Source of the DNA: Bacteroidales bacterium
GTDB taxonomy: Bacteria > Bacteroidota > Bacteroidia > Bacteroidales > UBA10428
DNA length: 6,125 bases
Assembly: GCA_016926235.1 (NCBI GenBank)
Contig: JAFGOZ010000635.1
Location: 1 to 6,125 of the forward strand
Reading direction: 5' to 3'
A program made the translations under genes and the position numbers. The notes beneath the pieces are model-generated. The model searched no databases. It was not told the origin of the DNA and saw nothing but the letters and a program-made list of their open reading frames with translations. The first letter of the stretch is position 1; each line of letters begins with the position of its first letter. Shown piece after piece: positions 1-4,804 of the stretch.

Positions 1-87
1 ATAACAAGCAGATACGGCGGCGGCAAACCATATACTATTTGGGAAGAAGGTGCCGCCCAGTACTGGAGTGATGATGTTGATTATTAA
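1..87 (+). CDS. C-terminal tail of an upstream gene (partial)
   Basis: Frame 1 is open from the first base of the window to a TAA at 85-87 and encodes 28 residues, beginning ITSRYGGGKPYT and ending AAQYWSDDVDY. The end is acidic and aromatic. The 14-base gap to the next start matches the tight packing of the rest of the operon, which is why I treat this as the end of a real gene and not chance. In Mu-like phages this position follows the transposase and MuB-type ATPase genes and other small early genes, but the tail alone does not let me name the protein. The rest of the gene lies to the left of the window. Confidence 0.55.
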   Translation: MTSRYGGGKPYTIWEEGAAQYWSDDVDY

Positions 88-100
88 CAATAAACATAAA

Positions 101-292
101 ATGGATACAATAACTATTACCTATAACAGTGAGCGAAGAAAGCTTGTCTTTTTCCGAAATGGGAAAATGGTAGCCGGAATGGTTGGTCAGATAGCTGAAC
201 AAAGATACCATGCAATAAAGCATGAATATGAGCAGACAGACCTTTTAAATAAGATTAACCATGGACATAAAGCAAAAACGCCAGAGGTTTAA
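101..292 (+). CDS. Small hypothetical early phage protein, 63 aa
   Basis: I do not recognise this protein. The ATG at 101 was chosen over an in-frame ATG at 50 because the earlier one would overlap the coding-looking end of the upstream gene, while 101 sits 13 bases after that stop. The predicted protein opens with a beta-like segment (MDTITITYNSERRKLVFF), followed by a glycine turn (RNGKMVAGMVG) and a charged helical stretch (about residues 31-50) rich in H, E, K and Q. It has no signal peptide or membrane segment. Its last 32 bases overlap the start of the GemA-like gene in another frame, so the two are probably translated together. No Shine-Dalgarno motif precedes the start, only A/T-rich sequence. 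Its place just before a gemA-like gene suggests a small accessory protein of the early region; that is inference from position only. Confidence 0.6.
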   Translation: MDTITITYNSERRKLVFFRNGKMVAGMVGQIAEQRYHAIKHEYEQTDLLNKINHGHKAKTPEV

Positions 293-680
293 TGCATTGT
301 TGGCCGTTGGGCAAATGATGAGTGCAAAGGAGCATATCCTGAGCGCATATGGTGTGAAAAGCACAACTGAACTTACAGTGGAACAGCTTAACGACGCAAT
401 AAATAGGGTTGAAAAGCTTGTTGAGTATAAAAATCAGCAGGTAACGGCAGAAATACGTAAATGGCGCCATAAATGCCTGAGAATGATGAATGATTGTGGT
501 GTGGATACTAATAACTGGGATGCCGTTAATGCCTTTATGCTCAATCCAAGAATATCAGGTAAGCATTTATATGAGCTTGATGTAAATGGCCTACAGATAT
601 TACATCGAAAGCTACATAGCGTGCTTAAAAATAAGCAGATAAAAAGGCAGGAGAACGAACGACTGGCATTATTAAACTGA
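261..680 (+). CDS. GemA/Gp16-like regulatory protein (DUF1018-type) of a Mu-like phage
   Basis: This 139-aa protein fits the GemA (Mu gp16, DUF1018) family by size, composition and pattern. Residues 1-30 are a basic helix (MDIKQKRQRFNALLAVGQMM...). Residues 34-53 (STTELTVEQLNDAINRVEKL) match the 'S-L-x-x-L-T-x-x-E-L' helix that follows the first segment in the family. The C-terminal half has W..KCLRMMNDCG, then NPRISGKHLYEL and a final helix LQILHRKLHSVLKNK, a pattern I associate with Bacteroidetes versions. In phage Mu, GemA is an early protein reported to affect host gene expression and DNA supercoiling; whether this relative does so is inference. The ATG at 261 is preferred to ATGs at 315 and 318 because the extra N-terminal helix is a normal part of the family. 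The start overlaps the previous gene by 32 bases. Confidence 0.7.
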   Translation: MDIKQKRQRFNALLAVGQMMSAKEHILSAYGVKSTTELTVEQLNDAINRVEKLVEYKNQQVTAEIRKWRHKCLRMMNDCGVDTNNWDAVNAFMLNPRISGKHLYELDVNGLQILHRKLHSVLKNKQIKRQENERLALLN

Positions 681-681
681 T

Positions 682-822
682 ATGGCTAAAGATATCGAAT
701 CAGCAAGCGCCACTCTGGTTGAGTGTAGGTATATTTTAAAATACCTGTATAAATGCCTTGAACATACTGATGACTTTGAAGAAGCTCAGGACTTGACAAG
801 GAAAATAAACAACATGGAATGA
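682..822 (+). CDS. Very small hypothetical protein, 46 aa
   Basis: The ATG is at 682, one base after the stop of the GemA-like gene, and the frame ends in TGA at 820-822. The predicted product starts MAKDIESASATLVECRYI and ends QDLTRKINNME. It is mostly helical by pattern, with a leucine/tyrosine-rich centre (YILKYLYKCLEH) and an acidic patch (TDDFEEAQD), and has no membrane segment. Tight spacing to both neighbours and a sensible amphipathic composition support it as a real gene, despite its size. The stop overlaps an ATG at 819-821 (ATGA arrangement), a typical translational coupling site, which bears on the broken gene that follows. Function unknown; no family recognised. Confidence 0.55.
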   Translation: MAKDIESASATLVECRYILKYLYKCLEHTDDFEEAQDLTRKINNME

Positions 823-924
823 AAAATTGAATTTTATAAAACTCTTGTAAATGGCCGCCGAAATATCATCGAGACTATTGAAATACCCAGCCCGGGCAGA
901 AATGGACTTCGTTATGGTAATTGA
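819..924 (+). pseudogene. Probable N-terminal part of a frame-disrupted small gene
   Basis: The ATG at 819 overlaps the previous TGA, as expected for a coupled start, but its own frame stops after three codons at 828-830. One base further along, the next frame is open from 823 to a TGA at 922-924 and reads like a real protein: KIEFYKTLVNGRR, then NIIETIEIPSPG. Removing one A from the AAAAA run at 822-826 joins the ATG to this frame and gives a start MKIEFYKTLV. A second one-base change near the CCCAGCCCGGG stretch at 886-897 would continue it into the frame of 851-1069 at ...RAEMDFVMVIDNQ. The simplest reading is one gene of about 80 codons with two indels. The alternative is that the frame-1 reading is chance, and only the downstream frame is used. 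Confidence 0.4.
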
Positions 925-1069
925 TAACCAGGATCTGCCCATTAGGATCATATGGGAAGGCATTACAGAAAGCTTAACCATACTGGAGGATGGTATCAGG
1001 GTTGAAAGACTTTATGGATCTAAAGCATTATTCAAATATATATCAATTCTATTAGCAACAAACAACTAA
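851..1069 (+). CDS. Small hypothetical protein, 72 aa as read; probably the C-terminal part of a frame-disrupted gene
   Basis: The open frame from ATG 851 encodes 72 residues. The part from about residue 16 on (AEMDFVMVIDNQDLPIRI, IIWEGITESLTILEDGIRVE) has the alternating hydrophobic pattern of a compact beta-rich domain and is convincing. The first 15 residues (MAAEISSRLLKYPAR) are less so, because over 823-900 the next frame reads better and seems to supply the natural N-terminus. A TAA sits immediately before the ATG, so this frame cannot extend upstream. An internal ATG at 902 would give a 55-aa product beginning MDFVMVIDNQ. I do not recognise a family. The stop lies 5 bases before the DUF3164 gene. 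The coding status of the last 50 or so codons is fairly secure; the true N-terminus is not. Confidence 0.5.
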   Translation: MAAEISSRLLKYPARAEMDFVMVIDNQDLPIRIIWEGITESLTILEDGIRVERLYGSKALFKYISILLATNN

Positions 1070-1074
1070 ATACT

Positions 1075-1692
1075 ATGTCAATTCAAAGATCAACAGCAGA
1101 TTTCTGGCTCGATGAAACGGGCAGTAAAATTCCATACAACCGCACTACTAAGGTGGAGCGGTTAATGGAAAGGCAGGCAGCTAAGCTGCTTACTGGTGCG
1201 CAACGTGTAAACAAGGCGCTATCGGATTTAAAGCAGGAATTTGAGAGTATTTGCGAAGAAATATTCCGCGAGTTCATGTCTGAAAAAGAGATAAAGCCAA
1301 CTTACAAAGGAAATTTTACCTGGTACAATTTTGACCGCAGCATTAAGATTGAGGTAAACATCAACGAACGGATAACCTTTGATGAACTTATGATTACTGC
1401 GGCTCGTGAAAAACTCGAACGATTCCTTACTGATAATATGGATGGTAAAGTGGAATTCGTTAAGGAACTCGTTATAGATGCCTTTAAAACAAGCAGGGGA
1501 CAGCTTGACGCCAAAAAGGTAATGGGACTACTCAAGTATCGCTCAAAAATAAAAGATGATCTCTATCAAAGCGCAATGGCAGATATTGAGGGATCTATCC
1601 GCCGGCCATCATCTCGTACCTATTATCGCATATTTGAGCGCTTATCAGGCGGAGAATATAAACTTATTGATCTTAACTTTTCAAGCATTTGA
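1075..1692 (+). CDS. DUF3164 family protein of Mu-like phages
   Basis: This 205-aa protein carries the full DUF3164 pattern. It has a charged helical N-terminal third with KVERLMERQAAKLLTGAQRV (about residues 27-46). The family core follows: YKGNFTWYNFDRSIKIEVNI then ERITFDELM, a helical region with LVIDAFKTSRGQLDAKKVMGL, and the terminal RTYYRIFER...YKLIDLNF. Length is normal and the gene looks intact. DUF3164 proteins are common in the early region of Mu-like phages and are sometimes mislabelled as sulfate transporters; their biochemical role is not established as far as I know. There are no membrane segments, so a cytoplasmic protein is expected. The ATG at 1075 follows the upstream stop by 5 bases without a Shine-Dalgarno motif, and its TGA is 2 bases from the next ATG. 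With the GemA-like gene, this is the strongest reason for the Mu-like assignment. Confidence 0.88.
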   Translation: MSIQRSTADFWLDETGSKIPYNRTTKVERLMERQAAKLLTGAQRVNKALSDLKQEFESICEEIFREFMSEKEIKPTYKGNFTWYNFDRSIKIEVNINERITFDELMITAAREKLERFLTDNMDGKVEFVKELVIDAFKTSRGQLDAKKVMGLLKYRSKIKDDLYQSAMADIEGSIRRPSSRTYYRIFERLSGGEYKLIDLNFSSI

Positions 1693-1694
1693 CT

Positions 1695-2090
1695 ATGAAA
1701 CTGAAAAAATACAATGCTAACAATTCCCTGTTAATAAGGGATGCTAGCCCACGAATTCGTTTCAGTAATACCGGCGCGATAACTATCAGCGTTGGACTAA
1801 CCAGGTTAATGGGCTTGAAGAATGGATCAAGAATTGAGTTACTGCAAAACCCTGATAGTCCTAAGGATTGGTACATCGCTGAATCAGCTGATGGATTTAT
1901 ATTACGCTTACAGGACAGTGGTGCATTAATTTGCAATTGCGCGGCCGCGGCCAGGTCAGTTATTAAATCATTGAATTTAACAAGCCCCCCAATACATGGC
2001 GTTACTTTCCCGGTATCATCAGCCTTAATAGAAGAGGAAGGCACAAAGATGCATCCAATTATTACATTAAAACCAATAAACTTTAAGTGA
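1695..2090 (+). CDS. Phage protein with an AbrB-like N-terminal segment, 131 aa
   Basis: The ATG at 1695 is used; a TTG at 1689 in the same frame would overlap the DUF3164 stop and add only two residues. Residues about 19-50 read PRIRFSNTGAITISVGL, then MGLKNGSRIELLQ, which resembles the AbrB/SpoVT swapped-hairpin layout (short strand, 'G-x-I-x-I', helix, 'L-x-x-G-x-x-I-x-L'). It is followed by NPDSPKDWYI and a second beta-rich part, then a C-terminal region ending PIITLKPINFK. This suggests, but does not prove, a small DNA-binding or dimerising protein; the resemblance is by pattern only. A GC-rich patch near 1939-1952, containing a GCGGCCGC palindrome, encodes an AAAAR run. The stop overlaps the next ATG by one base (TGATG), so the two genes are coupled. 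Transcription regulation of the phage middle region is a possible role. Confidence 0.7.
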   Translation: MKLKKYNANNSLLIRDASPRIRFSNTGAITISVGLTRLMGLKNGSRIELLQNPDSPKDWYIAESADGFILRLQDSGALICNCAAAARSVIKSLNLTSPPIHGVTFPVSSALIEEEGTKMHPIITLKPINFK

Positions 2091-2290
2091 TGAGCATAAA
2101 ACGTAACAAGGCGAATAGGCTCAAAAGAATTATTGCAATACAAGATATTGTAATTGAACACAAACAGAAAGGAATTACCCAGGAATGGGTGTACCAGAAT
2201 GTGATATACCCCAGGTACTTTATTGGTAAACGCACTTTTTACGAGTACCTGGGAACTAACGCAAAGGCTGAACTCAAAAAACTTCAATAA
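2090..2290 (+). CDS. Small basic helical phage protein, possible HTH, 66 aa
   Basis: The ATG at 2090 shares its first base with the stop of the preceding gene; a GTG one codon upstream is possible but would add one residue. The protein starts MSIKRNKANRLKRIIAIQDI and is strongly basic at its N-terminus. A predicted helix (KRIIAIQDIVIEHKQKG) precedes ITQEWVYQNVIYPRYFIGKR and TFYEYLGT. The 'G-I-T-Q-E-W-V-Y...I-G-K-R-T-F-Y-E-Y-L' spacing is what a helix-turn-helix with a recognition helix would look like, and I associate similar short proteins ending in R-T-F-x-x-Y-L with Bacteroidetes Mu-like prophages. No family name can be given. DNA binding is inference. It lies directly upstream of the endolysin, with 7 bases between. 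Confidence 0.72.
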   Translation: MSIKRNKANRLKRIIAIQDIVIEHKQKGITQEWVYQNVIYPRYFIGKRTFYEYLGTNAKAELKKLQ

Positions 2291-2297
2291 CAACACT

Positions 2298-2858
2298 ATG
2301 GCAAATTTTAAGGAAGCATATAATAAAACGATGGGCCACGAAGGTGGATACGCAAATAATCCATTTGATAAAGGAGGTGAAACCTACAAAGGTATTGCCC
2401 GGAAATATCATCCTGAGTGGGATGGTTGGTTGATAATTGATGCTTATAAAGCAAACAGTGACCTTAAAACCAACAGGGTTATTGATGATCCTGAACTCGA
2501 TGAACTTGTATATGATTTCTATCAGGACAAGTTTTGGAGCAGCAACAGGCTTGATGAAATTACAAACCAGTTAATAGCTAATGAGCTGTTTGATACCGGA
2601 GTTAATGTTGGAAGAGAAAAGGCTGCACGAATGCTGCAAATAGCCCTTAATGTGCTTAACAGAAATGAAAGGGATTATCACGACATAAAGGTTGATGGTA
2701 TTATTGGCCCCGATACGATACGATTAACAAACGCATATCCGCGGCCTGAGGTACTACTTAAGACGCTTAATGGCATACAATTCAGCCATTACATGGCGAT
2801 ATGTCAATATGACCCTTCACAGGAGGTATTTTTTCAGGGCTGGCTAAAACGTGCATAA
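2298..2858 (+). CDS. Phage endolysin, glycoside hydrolase family 108 (N-acetylmuramidase) with C-terminal peptidoglycan-binding domain
   Basis: This 186-aa protein is the phage lysis enzyme, expected to cut the glycan strands of host peptidoglycan. Residues 14-18 (HEGGY) hold the family's E-G-G motif, with Glu15 as the likely catalytic residue. They are followed by the conserved NNPFDKGGETYKGIARK (20-36) and HPEWDGW. The middle has FYQDKFWSSNRLDEI and then ELFDTGVNVGREKAARMLQI (96-115), as in GH108. The C-terminal domain includes KVDGIIGPDTIR (131-142), typical of the peptidoglycan-binding domain paired with GH108. No signal peptide is visible, so release to the periplasm would need a holin or similar. 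ATG 2298 is chosen over an upstream start at 2223 because it matches the family N-terminus and avoids a 68-base overlap with the preceding gene. The stop overlaps the next ATG (TAATG). Both domains look complete. Confidence 0.92.
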   Translation: MANFKEAYNKTMGHEGGYANNPFDKGGETYKGIARKYHPEWDGWLIIDAYKANSDLKTNRVIDDPELDELVYDFYQDKFWSSNRLDEITNQLIANELFDTGVNVGREKAARMLQIALNVLNRNERDYHDIKVDGIIGPDTIRLTNAYPRPEVLLKTLNGIQFSHYMAICQYDPSQEVFFQGWLKRA

Positions 2859-3052
2859 TGGAGCCAATTCTTACTCATACATTTGACTACAGCCGCATTG
2901 TTACCTGTGGTTTTTGCAATGGATCAGGACAGCGTGACGTAGGTTATGGCATGGATATCTGCACATATTGTCATGGTTCCGGAAAGCTACTGGACGTTCG
3001 AAGAGGTACAATGAGTTTATATCCATTTAAAGAAGATGAGAACACTGAATAA
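2858..3052 (+). CDS. Small zinc-knuckle protein with two DnaJ-type CxxCxGxG motifs, 64 aa
   Basis: Two copies of the CxxCxGxG motif are plain: CGFCNGSG at residues 17-24 and CTYCHGSG at 35-42, separated by QRDVGYGMDI. This is the same motif as in the cysteine-rich region of DnaJ, and four cysteines in two knuckles can bind one zinc ion. There is no J domain or peptide-binding domain, so this is a free-standing knuckle and not a DnaJ. The C-terminus is charged and acidic (KEDENTE). Small proteins of this type occur in many phages, and their roles are mostly unknown. The start overlaps the endolysin stop by one base and its end overlaps the next gene by 17 bases, so it sits in a coupled string. 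Likely cytoplasmic; protein-protein contact or metal binding is inference. Confidence 0.78.
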   Translation: MEPILTHTFDYSRIVTCGFCNGSGQRDVGYGMDICTYCHGSGKLLDVRRGTMSLYPFKEDENTE

Positions 3053-3656
3053 ACGTTTTGTAAAAGCCATTAACACCCTGTGCACTGAAACAGGCGTTAC
3101 TTATGAGCAATTATGCATGAGAAAAGGAAAAAGGGAATATACTACACCCGCGCAGCTGTTCATTACTGCACTATACAATAAAGGGTATAATTTACGTGAA
3201 AGCGGTGAAGTATTCGACAAGGATCATTCAACTGTTTACTATTCGATATCAACGTTTAATAACCTTATTGAAAGCAATAAAAAATACAGGGAAAAATACG
3301 GCCCTGTCTATGAAAAGGTTTTTAAACTGATACCTGAAAAGGGGCCGATTTGCAAAGAGCGTGTCTACCTGTGTGGAAGAACAACGGGTATAGAGTTTGA
3401 TGAGGCAACCGAGAATTTTATGAAGGCAACAAAAAGACTTCGTAGATCTCGTTATGTGAACATATACAATCCACTTTTTGCAACTGAATATCTTGACAAC
3501 AATTTTGAAACCAATAAAAAGTGTTTTTACAGGCTGTTGTCGTGCCAAATTATATATGCAATGCCTGATGCAAGACAATGCCCACAAGCTAAACTTGAAC
3601 TACAAGTAGCTGTAAACTGCGGTATTAAAGTGATTAATGAAACCGATTTAATTTAG
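3036..3656 (+). CDS. Fusion of a DnaA domain IV-like HTH with a DUF4406 (nucleoside deoxyribosyltransferase-like) domain
   Basis: This 206-aa protein has two parts. Residues about 1-88 resemble the DNA-binding domain IV of DnaA: a helix with RFVKAINTLCTETGVTYEQL, then REYTTPAQLFITALYNKG and FDKDHSTVYYSISTF. The DKDHSTV at 61-67 matches the DnaA signature (G-R-D-H-T/S-T-V). The AAA+ ATPase part of DnaA is absent. Residues about 107-200 resemble DUF4406: a first strand and loop RVYLCGRTTG (109-118), a helix with FMKATKRLRR, YNP (144-146), a helix leading to LSCQIIYAMPDA (168-179) and KLELQVAVNCGIKVI (186-200). Glu188 is at the place of the catalytic Glu of deoxyribosyltransferases. The usual W-x-x-S after the fourth strand is changed (ARQC), so activity is uncertain. 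It could regulate transcription or replication. The ATG at 3036 is preceded by a weak AAAGAAG and overlaps the previous gene by 17 bases. Confidence 0.78.
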   Translation: MRTLNKRFVKAINTLCTETGVTYEQLCMRKGKREYTTPAQLFITALYNKGYNLRESGEVFDKDHSTVYYSISTFNNLIESNKKYREKYGPVYEKVFKLIPEKGPICKERVYLCGRTTGIEFDEATENFMKATKRLRRSRYVNIYNPLFATEYLDNNFETNKKCFYRLLSCQIIYAMPDARQCPQAKLELQVAVNCGIKVINETDLI

Positions 3657-3661
3657 TGATT

Positions 3662-4060
3662 ATGCAGGAATTTGTATTAACCAGCACCAGGTTCTCCGGA
3701 TCTATGCGATTGGGTTACTGCAATGGCATACTGGAGCAATTTGAGAATAACACCGATTTGAATGAGGCCCAGCTAGATTATTTTACCCGTAATTTTCCCT
3801 TACGACTCGCAACACTTGAGGCAATGAAAGGTGTAATAGTTAAGGAAGTTACTGATTTAAGTTTTGAGGCATTCTGGAGCAAGTATGATTACAAGGTTGA
3901 CAAACAGCAGGCTGAGAAATTCTGGAACAAAATGACCCGGCCCGACAAATTGGCCGCACTTGCAGGTATTACGAAATACAGGTACGGTTGTAGGCTAAAA
4001 AATACGGCGATGATATACCCAGTCAGATATTTACGAAACAGGAGATGGGAAGATGAATAA
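3662..4060 (+). CDS. Phage protein with a replication-protein-like C-terminal domain, 132 aa
   Basis: ATG 3662 is used; a GTG at 3656, which overlaps the previous stop as TAGTG, is an equally possible start adding two residues. Residues 1-50 form a beta-rich part: EFVLTSTRFSGSMRLGY, then ILEQFENNTDLNEAQLDY and FPL, a layout I associate with Bacteroidetes Mu-like prophage proteins. Residues 68-132 read FEAFWSKYDYKVDKQQAEKF then W...M, later IYPVRYLRNRRWEDE. The 'F-W-x-x-Y...K-K-x-A-x-x-x-W-x-x-L/M...P-x-x-Y/W-L-x-x-x-R-W-E-D-E' pattern is seen at the C-terminus of many phage replication initiation or helicase-loader type proteins. Function is therefore guessed as DNA-linked, but the initiator domain itself is missing. 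No membrane segment. The gene ends in TAA at 4058-4060 and overlaps the lipoprotein gene by 8 bases. Confidence 0.72.
   Translation: MQEFVLTSTRFSGSMRLGYCNGILEQFENNTDLNEAQLDYFTRNFPLRLATLEAMKGVIVKEVTDLSFEAFWSKYDYKVDKQQAEKFWNKMTRPDKLAALAGITKYRYGCRLKNTAMIYPVRYLRNRRWEDE
4040..4044 (+). promoter_or_regulatory. Moderate Shine-Dalgarno site for the lipoprotein gene
   Basis: AGGAG lies 8 bases before the ATG at 4053, inside the end of the preceding coding region. Spacing is near ideal. It supports the 4053 start, and it is the first clear Shine-Dalgarno motif at a gene start in the window. Confidence 0.45.
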
Positions 4061-4340
4061 AGTTATTTACATAGCATTAGTATTGCTTTTTTCGGCATGT
4101 GCTACTATGCATAAGGCAATGGACGACCATTATATCCTATACTACAAAATCAAAGCCTTAAAGGTGGTAAAAGCAGAAGTACACAAAAACTACTATCGTT
4201 ATACCACTGTTGCTATAAGTAGTAATAGGTGGTATTACATTATGTCCGACACTGTTAAATACGAACCAGGAGACACCATTGTTCTGAAAGATGCACAGTA
4301 TGGACAAATTAGATTCAGAAAGTATTTTGAAAACCAATAA
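4053..4340 (+). CDS. Small exported lipoprotein, 95 aa
   Basis: The N-terminus is a short lipoprotein signal: a lysine at residue 3, a hydrophobic stretch VIYIALVLL, and LFSAC with Cys16 as the likely lipidated residue. Phe at -3 is not the commonest lipobox residue, but the pattern is otherwise good. The mature part of about 80 residues is basic and tyrosine-rich (YYRYTTVAISSNRWYYIMS), then YEPGDTIVLKDAQYGQIRF, a beta-rich tail in which P-G-D-T-I-V-L looks like a small barrel strand. I recognise no named family; small lipoproteins of this shape occur in Bacteroidetes prophages. It could be an outer-membrane partner in lysis (outer spanin) or a surface exclusion protein, but the mature part is not proline-rich or coiled like a typical spanin. 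The start overlaps the previous gene by 8 bases. It opens the run of exported proteins. Confidence 0.75.
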   Translation: MNKVIYIALVLLFSACATMHKAMDDHYILYYKIKALKVVKAEVHKNYYRYTTVAISSNRWYYIMSDTVKYEPGDTIVLKDAQYGQIRFRKYFENQ

Positions 4341-4350
4341 AAACAAATTG

Positions 4351-4803
4351 ATGATGAAAAGAAGCATGTTCGTGATCTGCTGCCTGGTAATTACCATGGT
4401 AGTAACGGCCCAAAATGCCAGTAGAATTGAAGTTTTTGACCTGAGTGGAGTGGAGGGTGATACCTCGAGGGCGATATCTCTCAAGGGTGAAGATATGGGT
4501 TTTGTTCAACTTGTTTTTACGTCTTTTAGTTGTGACACTTCAGAACTTAAAATAGGTTACACGCTCTCTGATACTTTGGTAACATATCCAAGTACCATTA
4601 GCGGCCTCGATCAACCAGTTACTTTAAACAAACTTGCAGTGGATCCGTCAGATCCTGGTGAATACCTATTCACCCATACAATCAACAACAAAACAAATAG
4701 TGCTTTAGGCATTAACATACCAAGCTGGCGCCCATATTTTATGGTATTTACCCTGCGAAAGGCCTGCAATAGCGGTAAGTTGATATTAATACACAGGAGG
4801 TAA
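4351..4803 (+). CDS. Secreted beta-rich protein of unknown function with signal peptide, 150 aa
   Basis: Start ATG 4351 (or ATG 4354, one codon later) gives a clear Sec signal peptide: MMKR, a hydrophobic stretch SMFVICCLVITMVV, and a likely cleavage after TAQ. An in-frame ATG at 4291 would extend the protein backwards over the lipoprotein gene and bury the signal, so it is not used. The mature part has alternating hydrophobic strands with many T, S and D: SRIEVFDLSGVEGD, then RAISLKGEDMGFVQLVF, then LKIGYTLSDTLVTYPSTISG, later SWRPYFMVFTLRK and a basic end. This strand-rich design with S/T-rich turns looks like a small beta-sandwich, as seen in phage or cell-surface adhesive proteins, but no family is recognised. 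The two cysteines of the mature part (in FSCDT and KACN) could form a disulfide outside the cytoplasm. No Shine-Dalgarno motif precedes it. Confidence 0.7.
   Translation: MMKRSMFVICCLVITMVVTAQNASRIEVFDLSGVEGDTSRAISLKGEDMGFVQLVFTSFSCDTSELKIGYTLSDTLVTYPSTISGLDQPVTLNKLAVDPSDPGEYLFTHTINNKTNSALGINIPSWRPYFMVFTLRKACNSGKLILIHRR
4795..4800 (+). promoter_or_regulatory. Strong Shine-Dalgarno site (AGGAGG)
   Basis: AGGAGG followed by TAAT and the ATG at 4805. The motif lies in the last codons and stop of the previous gene. Such consensus sites are unusual in Bacteroidetes, where most genes, including those earlier in this window, lack one. Spacing of 4 bases is a little short. Confidence 0.7.
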
Positions 4804-4804
4804 T

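Noticed and set aside
86..100. A/T-rich leader before the 63-aa gene as a possible Bacteroidetes promoter
   Set aside because: No convincing TAnnTTTG/TTTG pair with correct spacing was seen, and the region is inside a packed operon.
1939..1952. GC-rich palindromic patch with GCGGCCGC
   Set aside because: It encodes a short alanine run (AAAAR) in a coding frame; probably codon choice and not a regulatory or recombination site.
1673..2296. Long minus-strand open frame of 207 codons
   Set aside because: It lies fully opposite two plus-strand genes that have good starts, coupling and plausible proteins; its translation is low-complexity and unlike a protein family.
3249..3587. Minus-strand open frame of 112 codons
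   Set aside because: It is antisense to the well-supported DnaA-like/DUF4406 gene and has a cysteine- and phenylalanine-rich, unlikely translation.
4158..4484. Minus-strand open frame of 108 codons, with hydrophobic segments
   Set aside because: It overlaps the signal-peptide coding regions of two plus-strand genes; hydrophobic antisense readings of such regions are expected by chance.
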